In this document: in pieces, positions 4,872 through 6,981 of the stretch
How positions within the stretch are numbered: the first letter of the stretch is position 1
Layout: each line of letters starts with the position of its first letter
DNA from: Chloroflexota bacterium
Lineage (GTDB): Bacteria; Chloroflexota; Anaerolineae; Anaerolineales; Villigracilaceae
DNA length: 6,981 nucleotides
Assembly (NCBI GenBank): GCA_021812905.1
Contig: JAKAMM010000090.1
Span: 1 to 6,981 of the forward strand
Reading direction: 5' to 3'
The notes under the pieces: model-generated
The model's input: the letters and a program-made list of their open reading frames with translations, nothing else
The model's database searches: none
What the model was told of the DNA's origin: nothing
Program-made: the position numbers and the translations under genes

Positions 4872-5769
4872 AAATTTCGCTCGCACCTTGTTGAATGGCT
4901 TTTTGCGCGAGTTCATTTCCAAGTTGGAGCGCGTCTGCGCCTTGACCAGTGACTTTGATAATTTTCTTTCCATCTTCCGAAATTACCAATCCCATCAAAC
5001 TGATCATTGATGGCTGATCACTGATTACTGCATAAGCCGCGACAGGCACAGAACATCCGCCGCCGAGTCCGCTTAGGAAGGCGCGTTCGGCAGTAACTGC
5101 CTTCCGGGTGGAGTCGTTTTCCAGTGCGGCGAGCAGGCTAAGGGTAGTCTGATCGTCGGCACGACATTGTATAGCCAGCGCACCTTGTCCGGGCGCAGGC
5201 AACACGACATCCAATGGAATCCATTCTGTTACATGTTGATCCAACCCCAAACGAGTCAATCCCGCGCCAGCAAGAACGATCGCGTCATATTGACCATCCA
5301 AGGCTTTGCGGACGCGCGTGTCCACGTTGCCACGCAGGGATTGAACGCGAAGGTCGGAGCGTAGGGAAAGGACTTGGGACGCGCGGCGCAGGCTCGAGGT
5401 CCCGATTGAAGCGTTTGTAGGTAACGTCGAAAGTGTGTAACCGCGCGCGGAAATCAAAGCGTCGCGCACTTCGGCGCGCGTTGGAATACCTCCAACGGTT
5501 AATCCTGTCGGATTTTCAACGGGCAGGTCTTTGAGCGAATGTACGGCGCAATGTACTGTGCCGGAAAGCAATTCGCTTTCGAGTTCCTGTGTGAAGAGTC
5601 CCTTGCCGCCGATTTCCGGCAAAGGCTTATCGAGAATTTTGTCGCCTTGCGTGGTAATAAATTTTTCTTCACAAACAAGATCAGGATGAGCCGTTTGTAA
5701 TGCGGCGATAACCCATTGGGTTTGCCAGCGAGCCAGGGCAGAGGGACGAGTTGCAAAAATTAGTTTCAT
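4849..5769 (-). CDS. hemC: Hydroxymethylbilane synthase (porphobilinogen deaminase) HemC
   Basis: HemC polymerises four porphobilinogen units into linear hydroxymethylbilane on a dipyrromethane cofactor. From the ATG at 5767-5769 the protein has 306 residues, normal for the family. Visible motifs are FATRPSALARWQ (5-16), HSLKDLP (77-83; Lys80 and Asp81 match the catalytic Lys83 and Asp84 of E. coli), SLRRASQ (126-132), LRGNVDTR (145-152), and LGGGCSVP (235-242), in which Cys239 attaches the cofactor. A TTG two codons upstream is a possible alternative, but ATG gives the family start MKLIFATR. A weak AGGCGG at 5780-5785 lies ten bases before it. Residues about 248-258 (VISDQPSMISL) and the final LITVH are encoded by 7-bp repeats of one family in opposite orientations. 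Identification is secure. Confidence 0.97.
   Translation of the reverse strand: MKLIFATRPSALARWQTQWVIAALQTAHPDLVCEEKFITTQGDKILDKPLPEIGGKGLFTQELESELLSGTVHCAVHSLKDLPVENPTGLTVGGIPTRAEVRDALISARGYTLSTLPTNASIGTSSLRRASQVLSLRSDLRVQSLRGNVDTRVRKALDGQYDAIVLAGAGLTRLGLDQHVTEWIPLDVVLPAPGQGALAIQCRADDQTTLSLLAALENDSTRKAVTAERAFLSGLGGGCSVPVAAYAVISDQPSMISLMGLVISEDGKKIIKVTGQGADALQLGNELAQKAIQQGASEILKLITVH
5000..5034. repeat. 7-bp tandem array inside hemC
   Basis: Five 7-bp units start at 5000, 5007, 5014, 5021 and 5028 on the plus strand (for example CTGATCA and CTGATTA; the second and fifth are decayed). On the minus strand the unit reads CAGTGAT, the same word as the junction array at 4837-4864 reads on the plus strand, so the two are inverted relative to each other. 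It is in frame in HemC between GCSVPVAAYA and GLVISEDG. Confidence 0.85.
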
Positions 5770-5783
5770 GTTCAATCAGCCGC

Positions 5784-6981
5784 CTAGGAGGTAACGGGGG
5801 ATGTATCCGAATAATGATTGGAAGTCTGGTTTTCCAGACCGAAGAGGGAACGCGCCAGAGCGGCATATTCGGCTGCGTTGGGCAAGGTCGCTTCAGCGCG
5901 CAAACGGTTCGTGGGATGATCGAGCATCTTTTTCACCAAGGCTTGAGTCAATGCTTCAATGCGTGTACGCTGTTCGTCCGTTAGATCTGGTAGGCGCCGT
6001 AATGTTTTTTGAAGTTCAGTCTGGCGGATCATCTCTGCCTGCTGGTGCATATCCGTGATCAGAGGCAGCATATCCAGCGACTGCAGGAAGTTCATAAATT
6101 TGGCTTCCTCTTCAGCAAGGATCGTTTCAACATGCGGTATCTCCGCAGTTCGTTCTGCCAGCGATTGTTCAAGATGTGCGTTTAGATTATCAATGTCATA
6201 CAGGTGAACATTTGGAATATTTCCCACTTCAGGATCTATATCGCGAGGAACAGCAATATCGATCAATATCAGCGGACGATTTGGGCGCTGTTGCATTGCT
6301 GTTGCGACCATATTTGGATGAACGATCATGTGCGGCGCGCCAGTGGATGTAATCAGAATATCAGTGCGAGCAAGGACTCGTTCCAGATTTTCAAATGTAT
6401 CCACTTTTGCATTCCAGCGATCGGCAAGGTCATGCGCGCGTTGCAGGGTGCGATTAATGACGGTCAATCCATTGACATCGCGTTTTCGCAATGCCTCAAC
6501 GGCTAGTTCTGCCATCTCACCGGCGCCAAGAATTGTTACTTGGGCGTTTTGCAGGTCACTTACGGAATATTCACACACCCCGGCGGCCAGCGAAGAAACC
6601 GAAGTGGGGTTGCGGCTGATGGCTGTTTCTGTGCGCGCACGCTTCCCTGCGCGGATCGCAGATTGAAAAAGACGCGATAACAACGGACCTGATGCGCCAA
6701 CGCCACGCGCTAATTCCAAGGCGTGAACAACCTGCCCCAAAATTTGAGGTTCGCCGATGACGAGCGAATCCAATCCGGCGGCGACGTCGAATAAATGATG
6801 AACGGTCTCCGCGTTGGTATAGCGATATAAATGTGAATCCAGCTTGTTGATTGGTGTGCCGTGAGTATCAGATATGAGATTTTCCAGCCCGGCAAACGAC
6901 TTGCTGCTTGACACGGCGTAAATTTCGATCCGGTTACAAGTGGAGATGATGATAATCTCTGCAATAGTATCTGCAACTCCT
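5784..6981 (-). CDS. hemA: Glutamyl-tRNA reductase HemA (5' end beyond the window)
   Basis: HemA reduces glutamyl-tRNA(Glu) with NADPH to glutamate-1-semialdehyde, the first committed step of the C5 pathway. The frame stays open to the right edge: 398 residues are visible, and the motif ISTCNRIEIYA just inside the edge holds the catalytic cysteine (TGT at 6936-6938). This equals Cys50 of E. coli, so about 35 N-terminal residues are missing. The GTG at 6912-6914 is therefore an internal valine, not the start. In visible numbering, HLFDVAAGLDSLVIGEPQILGQ (62-83) is the family signature, GAGEMAE (152-158) the NADPH-binding Rossmann loop, LIDIAVPRDIDP (239-250) a conserved strand, and the C-terminal helices the dimerisation domain. 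The last residues after LFGLE (NQTSNHYSDTSPVTS) are a variable tail, partly encoded by a short palindrome. Identification secure. Confidence 0.97.
   Translation of the reverse strand, partial: GVADTIAEIIIISTCNRIEIYAVSSSKSFAGLENLISDTHGTPINKLDSHLYRYTNAETVHHLFDVAAGLDSLVIGEPQILGQVVHALELARGVGASGPLLSRLFQSAIRAGKRARTETAISRNPTSVSSLAAGVCEYSVSDLQNAQVTILGAGEMAELAVEALRKRDVNGLTVINRTLQRAHDLADRWNAKVDTFENLERVLARTDILITSTGAPHMIVHPNMVATAMQQRPNRPLILIDIAVPRDIDPEVGNIPNVHLYDIDNLNAHLEQSLAERTAEIPHVETILAEEEAKFMNFLQSLDMLPLITDMHQQAEMIRQTELQKTLRRLPDLTDEQRTRIEALTQALVKKMLDHPTNRLRAEATLPNAAEYAALARSLFGLENQTSNHYSDTSPVTS
5824..5839. repeat. Short perfect palindrome near the end of hemA
   Basis: GTCTGGTTTTCCAGAC is a 6-bp perfect stem with a TTTT loop on the plus strand (AAAA in the mRNA). 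It covers the codons for LENQT, where the conserved HemA domain ends (FGLE) and the variable tail begins. It may be another dispersed palindrome or chance; there is no T-tract after it on the transcribed strand. Confidence 0.55.

Noticed and set aside
5767..5775. TTG start for hemC two codons upstream of the ATG
   Set aside because: The ATG at 5767-5769 gives the usual MKLIFATR beginning, and a TTG start has no better ribosome site.

Overview
The window is a compact gene cluster for the early and middle steps of tetrapyrrole (heme) biosynthesis. Every gene lies on the minus strand, so transcription runs from the right edge to the left. In transcription order it holds hemA (glutamyl-tRNA reductase, 5' end beyond the right edge), hemC (hydroxymethylbilane synthase), hemD (uroporphyrinogen-III synthase), hemB (zinc-type porphobilinogen synthase), a radical SAM protein of the NirJ/AhbD-like kind, hemE (uroporphyrinogen decarboxylase), and two consecutive small membrane proteins that resemble DUF4491. 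The second of these is cut by the left edge. No gap exceeds 80 bases, so there is no long non-coding stretch. No RNA gene, CRISPR array, promoter or convincing terminator is visible.

Together HemA, HemB, HemC, HemD and HemE take glutamyl-tRNA to coproporphyrinogen III. Only HemL (glutamate-1-semialdehyde aminomutase) is missing from the chain, and it may lie outside the window. The radical SAM protein sits between hemB and hemE. Its relatives decarboxylate or modify side chains of heme precursors, so it is the best candidate here for a later or branch step, but its reaction cannot be read from sequence. Junctions are tight: 14 nt hemA-hemC, 12 nt hemC-hemD, a 4-nt ATGA overlap hemD-hemB, 77 nt hemB-radical SAM, 12 nt radical SAM-hemE, 10 nt hemE-first membrane protein, and 46 nt between the two membrane proteins.

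The most unusual property is the density of small repeats. They lie at gene ends and inside reading frames, and the frames stay open. Degenerate 7-bp tandem arrays occur in the first codons of hemB and hemE, at the end of the radical SAM gene, across the hemC/hemD junction, inside hemC and inside the first membrane-protein gene. An 8-bp array lies between hemB and the radical SAM gene, and a 9-bp array between the two membrane-protein genes. Separate palindromes lie inside hemD (with TA ends and a 57-nt, 19-codon net insertion), inside hemB (about 15 extra residues between the zinc and Schiff-base motifs), in the last codons of hemE and near the end of hemA. The proteins therefore carry extra residues that follow the repeats.

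The organism is most likely a member of Chloroflexota, perhaps class Anaerolineae. The grounds are the gene content, the DUF4491-like pair with its PANPNNPRHARIL tail, the balanced base composition, and short repeats of a kind I associate with that group. This is an inference from memory, not a search result.
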